Assembly: GCF_024979255.1 (NCBI RefSeq)
Contig: NZ_JANLCN010000002.1
Span: 248,001 to 312,000, forward strand
From: Herbiconiux moechotypicola
GTDB lineage: Bacteria > Actinomycetota > Actinomycetes > Actinomycetales > Microbacteriaceae
Direction of reading: 5' to 3'
Length of the DNA stretch: 64,000 nucleotides
Shown here: piece after piece, positions 39,611 through 48,250 of the stretch
Numbering within the stretch: the stretch's first letter is position 1
How the letters are laid out: the number at the start of each line of letters is the position of its first letter
Notes under the pieces: model-generated
Told to the model about the DNA's origin: nothing
The model's database searches: none
What the model saw: only the letters and a program-made list of their open reading frames with translations
Program-made: the position numbers and the translations under genes

Positions 39611-40185
39611 CCGACGCAACCCGAACCCTCCCGCGGTCGCCCTACTGGGGCGTCCCGGTGGCGAGGGCCATCCCCTTCATCGTGACGGCGCTGGTCATCA
39701 CCTTCACCTCGAACCACTCCGCGCAGGTGGGGCTTCTGGCCTACGGGGTCTTCGCGATCGTCTCGGGCGTGATCGTGGGGGCGCTGTCCTGGCGCTACGT
39801 CGTCGAAAAGCCCGTGCGGGTCGCCTTCGTCATCCAGGGCGCCTCCGGAGTCGTGTTCGGTGCGCTGGCCCTCGTCATGAACGGCGGCGGGCTCGGCTTC
39901 CTGCTCTTCTGCGCCACCATGAACTCGGCCATCAGCGGCTTTCTCGAGCTCTACGTGGGGCTCCGCACCACCAAGAACCCGGCCTCGCGCGACTGGGCCA
40001 TCGTCGGCGCACTCACGGTCGTGTTCGCCCTGGTGCTCATCTTCTTCCCCACCGACCCGGTGTTCGTGGTCGGCATGCTCGGGGCCTACGGCGCGATCGT
40101 GGGGCTGTTCCTCGTGATCGCGGGCCTGTCGCTGCGCTGGGGCACCCAGGCGGCACCGGCCGTGCGAAGTGGAAAGGCATCGTGA
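39607..40185 (+). CDS. Multi-pass membrane protein (HdeD/DUF308-like), function uncertain
   Basis: The 192-aa product is nearly all hydrophobic, with about six helices in repeated pairs (for example AIPFIVTALVITF, YGVFAIVSGVIVGAL, GVVFGALALVM, GALTVVFALVLIFF, YGAIVGLFLVIAGLS). This resembles HdeD/DUF308 acid-stress membrane proteins, but the match is by layout only. Its GTG overlaps the MMPL stop (GTGA), and its own stop overlaps the next gene, so the three are translationally linked. Confidence 0.75.
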   Translation: MTDATRTLPRSPYWGVPVARAIPFIVTALVITFTSNHSAQVGLLAYGVFAIVSGVIVGALSWRYVVEKPVRVAFVIQGASGVVFGALALVMNGGGLGFLLFCATMNSAISGFLELYVGLRTTKNPASRDWAIVGALTVVFALVLIFFPTDPVFVVGMLGAYGAIVGLFLVIAGLSLRWGTQAAPAVRSGKAS

Positions 40186-40430
40186 ACCAACCCTCGAGGC
40201 GCGACCGGCTGAAGCCCGTCGAACTTCTCGTCCTGTCCGGCATCCTCTCGCTCTTCGTGGGCCTGGTGGTGCTCTTCACCACGCGCGAAATCGTGCTCTC
40301 GCTCATCTTCTTCGGCCTGGCGTTCATCGTGACGCTGGTGGTGATGGCGATGTTCTCGCTCTCGATCAAGCCGAACGAGATCGAGCAGCACGAGATCGAC
40401 GACGACGAGCTGCCGCCGCCGTCGCACTAG
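40182..40430 (+). CDS. Small two-helix membrane protein, function unknown
   Basis: The 82-aa protein starts GTG (VNQPSRRDRLKPVELLVLSG) and has two helices (about 14-33 and 38-60). The acidic tail IEQHEIDDDELPPPSH follows. It overlaps the stop of the preceding gene by four bases. No family recognised. Confidence 0.72.
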   Translation: MNQPSRRDRLKPVELLVLSGILSLFVGLVVLFTTREIVLSLIFFGLAFIVTLVVMAMFSLSIKPNEIEQHEIDDDELPPPSH

Positions 40431-40463
40431 CCCGCGGGCGGCGGTGCCGACGGCGGGCGTGGG

Positions 40464-41846
40464 CTACAGGATGTGCTCCACGAGCTGCGAGGCCAGTCCG
40501 GTGTAGCCGGCGGGCGTGAGCGCCACCAGCCGGGCCTTCGCCTCGTCGCCGATGTCGAGCCCCTGCACGAACTCCACCAGCTCGGCCTGTCCGATGCGGC
40601 GGCCCCGCGTGAGCTCCTTGAGCAGCGCGTACGGGTCGACGATCGACGAGCGGCCGGCCGTCACCTCGGCGCGCACCACCGTCTGGATGGCCTCGCCGAG
40701 CACCTCCCAGTTGGCGTCGAGGTCTCGGGCCAGCGCGTCTTCGTTGAGCGCGATCTGCCCGAGCCCGCCGCGGATGTTGTCGAGCGCGAGCACCGAGTGC
40801 CCGAGCGCCACCCCGATGTTGCGCTGGGCGCTCGAGTCGGTGAGGTCGCGCTGCAGCCGCGAGGTGACCAGCGTGGAGGCGAGCGAGTCGAGCAGCGCGC
40901 TGGAGAGCTCGAGGTTGGCCTCGGCGTTCTCGAACCGGATGGGGTTCACCTTGTGCGGCATGGTCGACGACCCCGTCGCGCCGGCGACCGGGATCTGGGT
41001 GAAGTACCCGATCGAGATGTAGGTCCACACGTCGGTGCAGAGGTTGTGCAGGATGCGGTTGGCGTGGCTGATGCGGGAGTACAGCTCCGCCTGCCAGTCG
41101 TGCGACTCGATCTGGGTGGTGAGCGGGTTCCACTCGAGCCCCAGCGAGGTGACGAAGCCGCGCGAGACCGCCTGCCAGTCGACCGCCGGGTCGGCCACGA
41201 GGTCGGCGGCGAAGGTGCCGGTGGCGCCCGAGAACTTGCCGAGGTACTCGGTGCCCTCGATCTGCGCCTTCACGCGCTCGAGCCGGTGCACGTTCACCGC
41301 GAGCTCCTTGCCCATGGTGGTGGGCGTGGCGGGCTGGCCGTGCGTGTGCGCGAGCATCGGCACGTCGCGGTAGAGCACGGCCTGGCGGCGCAGCTCGTCG
41401 ATGACGGCCGTGAAGGCGGGCAGCCACACCTCGGTGACGGCCGAGCGGATGGTGAGCGCATAGGAGAGGTTGTTGATGTCCTCGCTCGTGCACCCGAAGT
41501 GGGTGAGCTCGCCGATGGCGGTGAGACCGAGCTCGTCGAGCCGGCGACGCACGTAGTACTCCACCGCCTTCACGTCGTGCTTGGTGGTGGCCTCGAACGC
41601 CGCGATCTCGTCGATGTCGGCCTGACCGAACTCCTGCACCACCGCGCGCAGCCGCCGGGCGAGCTCGGCGTCGAGCGGCTCGGAGCCGATAAGCGAGTGG
41701 TCGGTGAGGTAGAGCAGCCAGTCGATCTCCACGTGCACCCGCGCGCGGTTGAGGCCGGCCTCGGAGAGGAACTCGCCGATCTCGCCGACGGCGGGGCGGT
41801 AGCGGCCGTCGAGAGGGCTGATGGGCTGAGGGGGCAGGGGAGGCAT
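40464..41846 (-). CDS. purB: Adenylosuccinate lyase
   Basis: Fumarase-superfamily lyase acting twice in purine synthesis, on SAICAR and on adenylosuccinate. The 460-aa protein opens with SPLDGRYRPAVGEIGEFLSE, the E. coli-type PurB start, and has TKHDVKAVEYYVR, THFGCTSEDINNLSYAL, HTHGQPATPTTMGKE and the signature GSSTMPHKVNP with the catalytic Ser loop. It is the long form rather than the 430-aa Bacillus or mycobacterial form. Confidence 0.97.
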   Translation of the reverse strand: MPPLPPQPISPLDGRYRPAVGEIGEFLSEAGLNRARVHVEIDWLLYLTDHSLIGSEPLDAELARRLRAVVQEFGQADIDEIAAFEATTKHDVKAVEYYVRRRLDELGLTAIGELTHFGCTSEDINNLSYALTIRSAVTEVWLPAFTAVIDELRRQAVLYRDVPMLAHTHGQPATPTTMGKELAVNVHRLERVKAQIEGTEYLGKFSGATGTFAADLVADPAVDWQAVSRGFVTSLGLEWNPLTTQIESHDWQAELYSRISHANRILHNLCTDVWTYISIGYFTQIPVAGATGSSTMPHKVNPIRFENAEANLELSSALLDSLASTLVTSRLQRDLTDSSAQRNIGVALGHSVLALDNIRGGLGQIALNEDALARDLDANWEVLGEAIQTVVRAEVTAGRSSIVDPYALLKELTRGRRIGQAELVEFVQGLDIGDEAKARLVALTPAGYTGLASQLVEHIL

Positions 41847-41894
41847 GGCGTTCTTTCGGGGCGGCGGGGCGGGGTGTCGGATGCGGGGCGCGGT

Positions 41895-42434
41895 TCAGAG
41901 CACGGGCGTGCTGCGGCGGAAGGCGGGTTCGAGCTGACGGAACAGGGCCCGGCAGGAGTGCTCCACCATCGCCAGCACCGAGTCGAACATGGCCTCGTCG
42001 GAGTAGTAGGGGTCGGGCACGTCGGAGCGGCCGGCGTAGTCGGCGTCGAAGCCGAGCAGCAGGCGCACCTTCTGCCGGTCGTCGTCGGAGCGGGCCCACG
42101 AGCGCAGTACCCGCTCGTGGCTGCGGTCGAGCGCGATCACGAGATCGAGCGAGTCGAACCACGAGGCGTCGAACTGACGGGCGCGGTGCCCAGAACCGTC
42201 GAAGCCCTGCCGCTCGAGGGCGGAGACGGTGCGCGGGTCGGCGTGCTCGCCCACGTGCCACTCCCCCGTGCCGGCCGAGGTGACCACGACGCGGTCGGAG
42301 AGCCCGGCCTTCTCGACCAGGTCGCGCAGCACGATCTCGGCCATCGGGGAGCGGCAGATGTTGCCGGTGCACACCATGCAGATGCGGAACGCCTGATCCT
42401 GCGGCTCGGCGGGGTCTGACGTCATGGCATCCAT
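41895..42434 (-). CDS. Low-molecular-weight protein-tyrosine phosphatase
   Basis: Cytoplasmic phosphatase of about 179 aa. The P-loop is VCTGNICRSP with the nucleophile Cys22 and Arg28, and the general acid Asp is in DVPDPYYSDEAMFD. The position of an ATG four codons downstream (42425) allows a slightly shorter start. Relatives counter bacterial tyrosine kinases or act in arsenate reduction; which applies is not evident. It lies between purB and the YvlD-like gene, all on the minus strand. Confidence 0.93.
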   Translation of the reverse strand: MDAMTSDPAEPQDQAFRICMVCTGNICRSPMAEIVLRDLVEKAGLSDRVVVTSAGTGEWHVGEHADPRTVSALERQGFDGSGHRARQFDASWFDSLDLVIALDRSHERVLRSWARSDDDRQKVRLLLGFDADYAGRSDVPDPYYSDEAMFDSVLAMVEHSCRALFRQLEPAFRRSTPVL

Positions 42435-42463
42435 TGTCGCAGCAGCGGAGGCTCGTGCGGCGG

Positions 42464-42865
42464 TCAGCGGCCCTTGCGGCCGGCGAGCGGCCGGAGGATG
42501 GCGCCGATGATGGCGGAGAGGATGGCCAGCACGAGCGCGCCGAGCACCGTCCACCAGAAGCCGGCGACGGTGAGCCCGAAGCCGAACCATCCGGTGACCA
42601 CCGAGACGAGCCAGAGCAGCAGCGCGTTCACGAACAGCGCCAGGATGCCCAGGGTGAGGATGTAGAGCGGGAAGGCGACCACACGGATGATGCTGCCGAT
42701 GATGCCGTTCACGAGGCCGAACACGAACGCCACGAACAGGTAGGTGACGATGGTCTCGAACACTCCGCCGTCGCCGAAGGCGTCGATCTTCACCCCGGCC
42801 ACGATGAGGGTCGTGAGCCATAGGGCGATCGCGTTCGCGACCAGGGAGACCAGGAATCTGCGCAT
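42464..42865 (-). CDS. Phage holin family 4 / YvlD-like membrane protein
   Basis: The 133-aa product has four hydrophobic helices: RRFLVSLVANAIALWLTTLI, FVFGLVNGIIGSIIRVVAFP, LYILTLGILALFVNALLLWL and VLGALVLAILSAIIGAIL. This is the YvlD (phage_holin_4_2) pattern, found widely in bacteria without phage linkage. No lysis genes are nearby. ATG 42865 begins at the first helix. Confidence 0.9.
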   Translation of the reverse strand: MRRFLVSLVANAIALWLTTLIVAGVKIDAFGDGGVFETIVTYLFVAFVFGLVNGIIGSIIRVVAFPLYILTLGILALFVNALLLWLVSVVTGWFGFGLTVAGFWWTVLGALVLAILSAIIGAILRPLAGRKGR

Positions 42866-42904
42866 GAGCCCACTATCCCAGACCGGGTGGTGCAGAGTCG
42901 ATGC

Positions 42905-43507
42905 ATGGTGAGCATCCCGTGGTCCCCTTCCTACCCCGTCGTGACCCCTCATCTCGACCTGCGACCGCACCGCCACGACGATCTCGACGATCTGGTGCGC
43001 TACCATTCCGACCCCGAGGTGGTGCGGTACATCCCGTGGCCGGTGCGCACCCGGGCGCAGGTGGCCGAGGCGCTCGCCGCGCGCGTCCGTCAGGGCATCG
43101 TGGGCGAGGAGGGCGAGTGGCTGGTGCTCGCCGTGGAGCTGCGCGAGCAGCGACGGGTGATCGGCGAGGTGCTGCTGAAGTACGACAGTGCCACGGATGC
43201 GCGGGGCGAGCTGGGTTACGCGTTCGCCTCAGACGTGCACGGGCAGGGGTATGCCACGGAGGCAGCGGGCGCGATGCTGCGTCTGGCCTTCGGCGAGTTC
43301 GGCCTGCACCGCGTGATCGCGCGGCTGGATGCGCGGAACGGTGATTCGGCGCGCCTTCTGACCCGACTGGGTTTTCGCCAGGAGGCGCACTTCGTGCGCG
43401 ACGAGTACTTCAAGGGGGAATGGACAGACACGCTCGTCTTCGCGATGCTGGCCGAGGAGTGGGAGGCCACTCATATTCCCGGCCCGCTTTCACAGCCCAA
43501 ACTATGA
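42905..43507 (+). CDS. GNAT-family N-acetyltransferase (RimJ/RimL-like)
   Basis: About 200 aa. It has the RimJ/RimL-type opening (LDLRPHRHDDLDDLVRYHSD), IGEVLLKY, GELGYAFASDVHGQGYATEA containing the acetyl-CoA pyrophosphate loop (QGYAT), and the end block VIARLDARNGDSARLLTRLGF. Target could be a ribosomal protein, other protein N-terminus or an antibiotic; not determinable. ATG 42905 is chosen, with a GTG six codons upstream also open. Confidence 0.9.
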   Translation: MVSIPWSPSYPVVTPHLDLRPHRHDDLDDLVRYHSDPEVVRYIPWPVRTRAQVAEALAARVRQGIVGEEGEWLVLAVELREQRRVIGEVLLKYDSATDARGELGYAFASDVHGQGYATEAAGAMLRLAFGEFGLHRVIARLDARNGDSARLLTRLGFRQEAHFVRDEYFKGEWTDTLVFAMLAEEWEATHIPGPLSQPKL

Positions 43508-43514
43508 TGGGCGG

Positions 43515-44618
43515 ATGAGCTCCGGCCCCCTGCACAGCCCGGTGACGCCGCATCTTCCCGTGAAGCTGCGGCCCGAGATCCTGGCCCTCCCGGCGTACCG
43601 CCAGGGTCAGGCCGCCCCCACCGGGTTCAAGCTCTCGTCGAACGAGAACCCCTACGACCCGCTGCCCGGCGTGCTCGAGGCGGTCGACGCCGCCACCCGG
43701 CAGCTGCACCGCTACCCGAACGCCGCCGCCCCCGAGATCACCGGCCGGCTCGCGGCGGAGTGGGGCGTGGAGCCCGACGAGGTGATCGTCGCCGCCGGCT
43801 CGGTGGCGCTGCTCATGCAGTTCACGCTCGCCGCGGCCGGGCACGGCGACGAGGTCGTGTACTCCTGGCGCTCCTTCGAGGTCTACCCGTGGATGACCGT
43901 GCTGCCGGGCGCCACCAAGGTGCCGGTGCCGAACACGCCCGACCACCGCCACGACCTCGTCGCGATGGCCGCCGCCGTCACCGAGCGCACGCGGCTCGTG
44001 CTCGTGTGCAGCCCCAACAACCCCACCTCGAGCGTGGTGACGGCCGAGGAGTTCGAGGCCTTCATGGCGAAGGTGCCCACCGACGTGCTCGTCATCCTCG
44101 ACGAGGCCTATGCCGAGTTCGTCACCGACCCGGCCGCCGTGAACGGCCGCCGGCTGGTGCGCCGCTACCCGAACCTCGTCATCCTGCGCACCTTCTCCAA
44201 GGCGTACGGTCTGGCGGGCCTCCGCATCGGGTACGGCATCGGCTCGCCCGCGATCCTCGCGGCCGCCCGCACCACCATCGTGCCGCTCAGCCTCACCGAC
44301 CACGCCCAGCTCGCCGCGATCGCCTCGCTCGACCGCGGCGACGAGCTGCGCCACCGGGTGGCCGAGATCTCCTCCCGCCGCGACGCCGTCTACGACGCGC
44401 TGCTCGAGCAGGGGTGGGCGAGCATCCCGCGCCCCCACGGCAACTTCCTCTGGTACCCCACGGGACCGAAGACCGAGGAGGCCCTCGAGGTGTTCCGCCG
44501 CCACGGCATCGTGGCGCGCGCGTACCTGCCCGACGGCATCCGGCTCACCATCGGCGAGGCCGAGTCGGTGCAGAACGTGCTCGACGCCTCAGAAGAGATT
44601 GCGAGGTTGCTCGCATGA
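43515..44618 (+). CDS. HisC-like PLP aminotransferase (histidinol-phosphate or aromatic amino acid type)
   Basis: The 367-aa class II aminotransferase has LSSNENPYDPLPGVLEAV, the PLP lysine in RTFSKAYGLAGLRIGYG, SPNNPTSSVV, DEAYAEF and GNFLWYP. HisC and the aromatic aminotransferase Pat share these. The stop overlaps bkdA (ATGA), so it is coupled to a 2-oxo-acid dehydrogenase. That context favours an amino acid catabolic aminotransferase over a histidine biosynthesis role, as no his gene is nearby. Confidence 0.87.
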   Translation: MSSGPLHSPVTPHLPVKLRPEILALPAYRQGQAAPTGFKLSSNENPYDPLPGVLEAVDAATRQLHRYPNAAAPEITGRLAAEWGVEPDEVIVAAGSVALLMQFTLAAAGHGDEVVYSWRSFEVYPWMTVLPGATKVPVPNTPDHRHDLVAMAAAVTERTRLVLVCSPNNPTSSVVTAEEFEAFMAKVPTDVLVILDEAYAEFVTDPAAVNGRRLVRRYPNLVILRTFSKAYGLAGLRIGYGIGSPAILAAARTTIVPLSLTDHAQLAAIASLDRGDELRHRVAEISSRRDAVYDALLEQGWASIPRPHGNFLWYPTGPKTEEALEVFRRHGIVARAYLPDGIRLTIGEAESVQNVLDASEEIARLLA

Positions 44619-45754
44619 GCGACGCCCTGGACATCACCACGCCGAAGCCCGTGAGCTTTCTCACGCCCGACGGTGAGTTCGCGCCCACTCCCGAGGCGGA
44701 GGCATTCGCCGACCGCCTCGACCTGCTCGACGAGACCACGCTGCGCGAGTTCTACCGGCACATGGCCGTCGTGCGGCGCTTCGACCAGGAGGGCATCAAC
44801 CTGCAGCGGCAGGGTCAGATGGCGCTCTGGGTGCCGAGCCACGGTCAGGAGGGCGCCCAGGTGGGCTCCGCCTTCGCCGCCCGGGCGCAGGACCACATCT
44901 TCCCCTCCTACCGCGAGCACGCCGTCGCCCACGTGCGCGGCGTGGAGATGCTCGACATCGTGCGGCTGCTGCGCGGCGTGACCCACGGCGGCTGGAACCC
45001 GAACGACCCCACCAACGGCAACGTGCACACCTACTGCCTGGTGATCGGCTCGCACTCGCTGCACGCCACCGGATACGCGATGGGCGTGCAGCGCGACGGG
45101 CTCGTCGGCACCGGCGACCCCGAGGTCGACACCGCGGTGCTCTGCTACTTCGGCGACGGCGCCACCTCGCAGGGCGACGTGAACGAGGCCTTCGTGTTCT
45201 CGGCCTCGAACCAGAGCCCCAACGTGTTCTTCCTGCAGAACAACCAGTGGGCCATCTCGGTGCCCGTGACGACCCAGTCGCGCACTCCCCTCTACCTGCG
45301 CTCGCGCGGCTTCGGCATCCCGAGCGTGCAGATCGACGGCAACGACCCGCTGGCGAGCTTCGCGGTCACCTCCGCCTACCTCGACCAGGCGCGCGCCGGC
45401 GAGGGCCCGCGCTTCATCGAGGCGCTCACCTACCGCATCGGGGCCCACACCTCCTCCGACGACCCGTCGAAGTACGCCGACCCCGAGCAGCACGCCTACT
45501 GGGTCGCGCGCGACCCCATCGTGCGCATGGAGAAGTACCTGCGCTCGCTCGGCGAGTCGGACGGATTCTTCGCCGAGGTCGCCGCCGAGGCCGAGGACTT
45601 CGCGGCCGACATCCGCCACCGCACCCTCGCCATCGAGCCGCCGCCGGCGTCGAGCATGTTCGACCACGTGTATTCCGAGCCCCACCCCGTGATGGCCGAG
45701 CAGAAGCTCTGGCTGGAACGCTACGAGGCCTCGTTCGAGGAGGAACTGTCATGA
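44615..45754 (+). CDS. bkdA: Branched-chain 2-oxo acid dehydrogenase E1 alpha subunit
   Basis: Thiamine-diphosphate-dependent decarboxylase alpha chain, 379 aa. The ThDP-Mg motif reads GDGATSQGDVNEAF to LQNNQWAISV, and the phosphorylation-loop equivalent is YRIGAHTSSDDPSKY. The block NLQRQGQMALWVPSHGQEGAQVG closely resembles mycobacterial BkdA (Rv2497c as I remember it). Together with bkdB and bkdC it would oxidise 2-oxo acids from valine, leucine and isoleucine; a pyruvate substrate cannot be excluded. Confidence 0.88.
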   Translation: MSDALDITTPKPVSFLTPDGEFAPTPEAEAFADRLDLLDETTLREFYRHMAVVRRFDQEGINLQRQGQMALWVPSHGQEGAQVGSAFAARAQDHIFPSYREHAVAHVRGVEMLDIVRLLRGVTHGGWNPNDPTNGNVHTYCLVIGSHSLHATGYAMGVQRDGLVGTGDPEVDTAVLCYFGDGATSQGDVNEAFVFSASNQSPNVFFLQNNQWAISVPVTTQSRTPLYLRSRGFGIPSVQIDGNDPLASFAVTSAYLDQARAGEGPRFIEALTYRIGAHTSSDDPSKYADPEQHAYWVARDPIVRMEKYLRSLGESDGFFAEVAAEAEDFAADIRHRTLAIEPPPASSMFDHVYSEPHPVMAEQKLWLERYEASFEEELS

Positions 45755-46785
45755 CCATCGACGTGTCGCCGGTGCAGGAGGTCGCGGCTGCGACCTCGCC
45801 CGTCGCCCGGGTCGAGGAGCTGCCGATGGCCAGGGCGCTCAACGCGGGCCTTCGTCAGGCGCTCGCCGACGACCCGAAGGTGCTGCTCATGGGTGAGGAC
45901 ATCGGCCGGCTGGGCGGGGTGTTCCGGGTGACGGAGGGCCTGCAGGCGGAGTTCGGCGCCCAGCGGGTGGTCGACACCCCGCTGGCGGAGTCGGGCATCG
46001 TCGGCACCGCCATCGGCCTGGCCATGCGGGGCTACCGGCCCGTGTGCGAGGTGCAGTTCGACGGCTTCATCTGGCCGGCCTTCGACCAGATCACCTCCCA
46101 GCTGGCCAAGCTCACCAACCGCGGCCAGGGCGCCTTCTCGATGCCCGTGGTCATCCGGGTGCCCTACGGCGGGCACATCGGTGCGGTCGAGCACCACCAG
46201 GAGAGCCCGGAGGCGTACTTCGCCCACACGGCGGGCCTGCGCCTGGTGAGCCCGTCCACCCCGAACGACGCCTACTGGATGATCCAGGAGGCCATCGCCT
46301 CCAACGACCCCGTCATGTTCTTCGAGCCGAAGAGCCGCTACTGGCCCAAGGGCCCGGTCGACTTCGCCGGCACCGCGGCGCCGCTGCACGCCAGCCGCGT
46401 GGTGCGCACCGGCACCGACGTCACGCTGCTCGCCCACGGCGCCATGGTGAGCGTGCTGCTGCAGGCCGCCGAGATCGCCGCCGAGGAGGGCGTGAGTGTC
46501 GAGGTCATCGATCTGCGGTCGCTCAGCCCGGTCGACTACGGGCCGATCGTCGACTCCGTCACCAAGACCGGCCGCCTCGTGATCGCGCAGGAGGCGCCCG
46601 GGTTCGTGAGCCTCGGCTCCGAGATCGCCGCGACGGTCGCCGAGCGCTGCTTCTACTCGCTGCAGGCCCCCGTTCTGCGGGTCTCCGGCTTCGACACCCC
46701 GTTCCCCCCGGCCAAGCTCGAGACCCTCTACCTCCCCGACGCCGACCGCGTCATGGAGGCGGTCGACCGCGTGATGGCGTACTAG
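45751..46785 (+). CDS. bkdB: Branched-chain 2-oxo acid dehydrogenase E1 beta subunit
   Basis: The 344-aa transketolase-fold beta chain has [61 protein letters not shown] and the C-terminal TVIAQEAP-like segment [20 protein letters not shown]. Its ATG overlaps the bkdA stop. It pairs with the alpha chain in an alpha2beta2 E1. Confidence 0.92.
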   Translation: MTIDVSPVQEVAAATSPVARVEELPMARALNAGLRQALADDPKVLLMGEDIGRLGGVFRVTEGLQAEFGAQRVVDTPLAESGIVGTAIGLAMRGYRPVCEVQFDGFIWPAFDQITSQLAKLTNRGQGAFSMPVVIRVPYGGHIGAVEHHQESPEAYFAHTAGLRLVSPSTPNDAYWMIQEAIASNDPVMFFEPKSRYWPKGPVDFAGTAAPLHASRVVRTGTDVTLLAHGAMVSVLLQAAEIAAEEGVSVEVIDLRSLSPVDYGPIVDSVTKTGRLVIAQEAPGFVSLGSEIAATVAERCFYSLQAPVLRVSGFDTPFPPAKLETLYLPDADRVMEAVDRVMAY

Positions 46786-46799
46786 GCGAGGAGACTCCG

Positions 46800-48188
46800 A
46801 TGACCAGTTCCCTGTTCCACCTCCCCGACGTGGGCGAGGGTCTCACCGAGGCCGAGATCGTCGCGTGGAAGGTCGCTCCCGGCGACACCATCGCCATCAA
46901 CCAGGTACTCGTCGAGATCGAGACCGCGAAGTCGCTCGTGGAGCTGCCCTCGCCCTTCGCGGGCACCGTGGAGGGCATCCTGGTGAGCGAGGGCACCACG
47001 GTCGACGTGGGCACGCCCATCATCTCGGTGGCCGCAACCGACGGCGAGGAGGCTCCGCCCCCGCACGAGGTGCTCGAGCAGGAGGCGGCCGCCGCGGCGG
47101 CGCCCGCTGCCGCGCCGGTCGCTGCTGCGCCGGTCGAGGAGGCGAGCGCGCCGCCCGCACCCTCCGGCTCCGGCGCCGTGCTCGTGGGCTACGGCATCAA
47201 GGGCCACGTCACCAGCCGACGCAGCGGCCGCACCGGCGCCCGTGCCGCCATCCCCGCGATCGGCGAGGCGGTCGATGCGCGCCGCCCGGCCGAGCGCGCC
47301 GCCCGCGTGCACCAGCCCATCCCGGGCGTGCCCGTGATCGCCAAGCCGCCCATCCGCAAGCTGGCCAAAGACCTCGGGGTCGACCTCAACGAGGTCACAC
47401 CCACCGGCGTCATCGGCGACATCACGCGGGAGGACGTCATCCGGCACGCCGACCAGGCGAAGGTGTTCCACAACATCGAGACCCCGCAGTGGGCCCCGGT
47501 GCGCGAGGAGCGCATCGCGGTGAAGGGGATGCGCAAGCAGATCGCGAAGGCGATGGTGACCTCCGCGTTCACCGCGCCGCACGTGTCGCTCTTCGTCGAC
47601 GTCGACGCCACCCGCACCATGGAGTACGTCAAGCGGCTGAAGACCTCGACCGACTTCACCGGCGTGAAGATCTCACCGCTGCTCATCATGGCCAAGGCCA
47701 TCATCTGGGCCGTGCAGCGCAACCCCATGGTCAACTCGGCGTTCACCGAGAAGGAGATCATCGTGCGCAACTACGTGAACCTCGGCATCGCCGCGGCCAC
47801 GCCGCGCGGGCTGATCGTGCCCAACATCAAAGACGCGCAGGACATGTCGATGCGCACGCTCGCGGGTGCGCTCGAGCAGCTCACCCTCACGGCGCGCGAG
47901 GGCCGCACCTCCCCCGCCGACATGGCCGACGGCACCATCACCATCACGAACATCGGGGTGTTCGGCATGGACACCGGCACGCCCATCCTCAACCCCGGCG
48001 AGGTGGGGATCGTGGCGCTCGGCACCATCAAGCAGAAGCCGTGGGTGGTCGACGGCGAGGTGCGCCCGCGCTTCGTCACGACCGTCGGTGCGAGCTTCGA
48101 CCACCGCGTGGTGGACGGCGACGTGGCAAGCCGGTTCGTGGCCGACGTGGCGTCGATCCTGGAGGAGCCCGCGCTGCTGCTGGACTGA
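46800..48188 (+). CDS. bkdC: Dihydrolipoamide acyltransferase E2 component
   Basis: The 462-aa E2 has one lipoyl domain with the lipoylated Lys44 in [10 protein letters not shown], an Ala/Pro linker, the E1/E3-binding domain ([21 protein letters not shown] then [10 protein letters not shown], about 181-217) and the catalytic domain ending with DHRVVDGD, the active-site His. [17 protein letters not shown] is the usual acyltransferase signature. It follows bkdB by 14 bases. No E3 gene lies in the cluster, so lipoamide dehydrogenase must come from elsewhere. Confidence 0.93.
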   Translation: MTSSLFHLPDVGEGLTEAEIVAWKVAPGDTIAINQVLVEIETAKSLVELPSPFAGTVEGILVSEGTTVDVGTPIISVAATDGEEAPPPHEVLEQEAAAAAAPAAAPVAAAPVEEASAPPAPSGSGAVLVGYGIKGHVTSRRSGRTGARAAIPAIGEAVDARRPAERAARVHQPIPGVPVIAKPPIRKLAKDLGVDLNEVTPTGVIGDITREDVIRHADQAKVFHNIETPQWAPVREERIAVKGMRKQIAKAMVTSAFTAPHVSLFVDVDATRTMEYVKRLKTSTDFTGVKISPLLIMAKAIIWAVQRNPMVNSAFTEKEIIVRNYVNLGIAAATPRGLIVPNIKDAQDMSMRTLAGALEQLTLTAREGRTSPADMADGTITITNIGVFGMDTGTPILNPGEVGIVALGTIKQKPWVVDGEVRPRFVTTVGASFDHRVVDGDVASRFVADVASILEEPALLLD

Positions 48189-48220
48189 GTCGTGACCGGC
48201 GACGGCCGGGCGGATTTGGT

Positions 48221-48239
48221 ATTGACAATCATTATCAAT
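48221..48239. promoter_or_regulatory. Zur/Fur-type operator upstream of znuA
   Basis: The near-perfect palindrome TGACAATCATTATCA (48223-48237) within a 19-base AT-rich island matches the 7-1-7 Fur-family operator form. It lies only 11 bases before the znuA GTG, so a bound repressor would block the promoter or start region. The zur gene at the end of the same operon makes Zur the probable ligand. Confidence 0.85.
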
Positions 48240-48250
48240 AAGATCGAGGC

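Noticed and set aside
37463-39619. Minus-strand open frame of 718 codons
   Set aside because: It mirrors the MMPL gene on the other strand and reads as His/Gly/Glu/Arg-rich low-complexity sequence, the usual antisense shadow in GC-rich DNA.
40366-42372. Minus-strand open frame of 668 codons in another frame over purB
   Set aside because: Arg/Ala/His-rich shadow; purB and the phosphatase explain the region with full motifs.
42464-42865. Phage remnant because of the holin-family hit
   Set aside because: The YvlD group is a common chromosomal membrane family; no other phage gene lies nearby.
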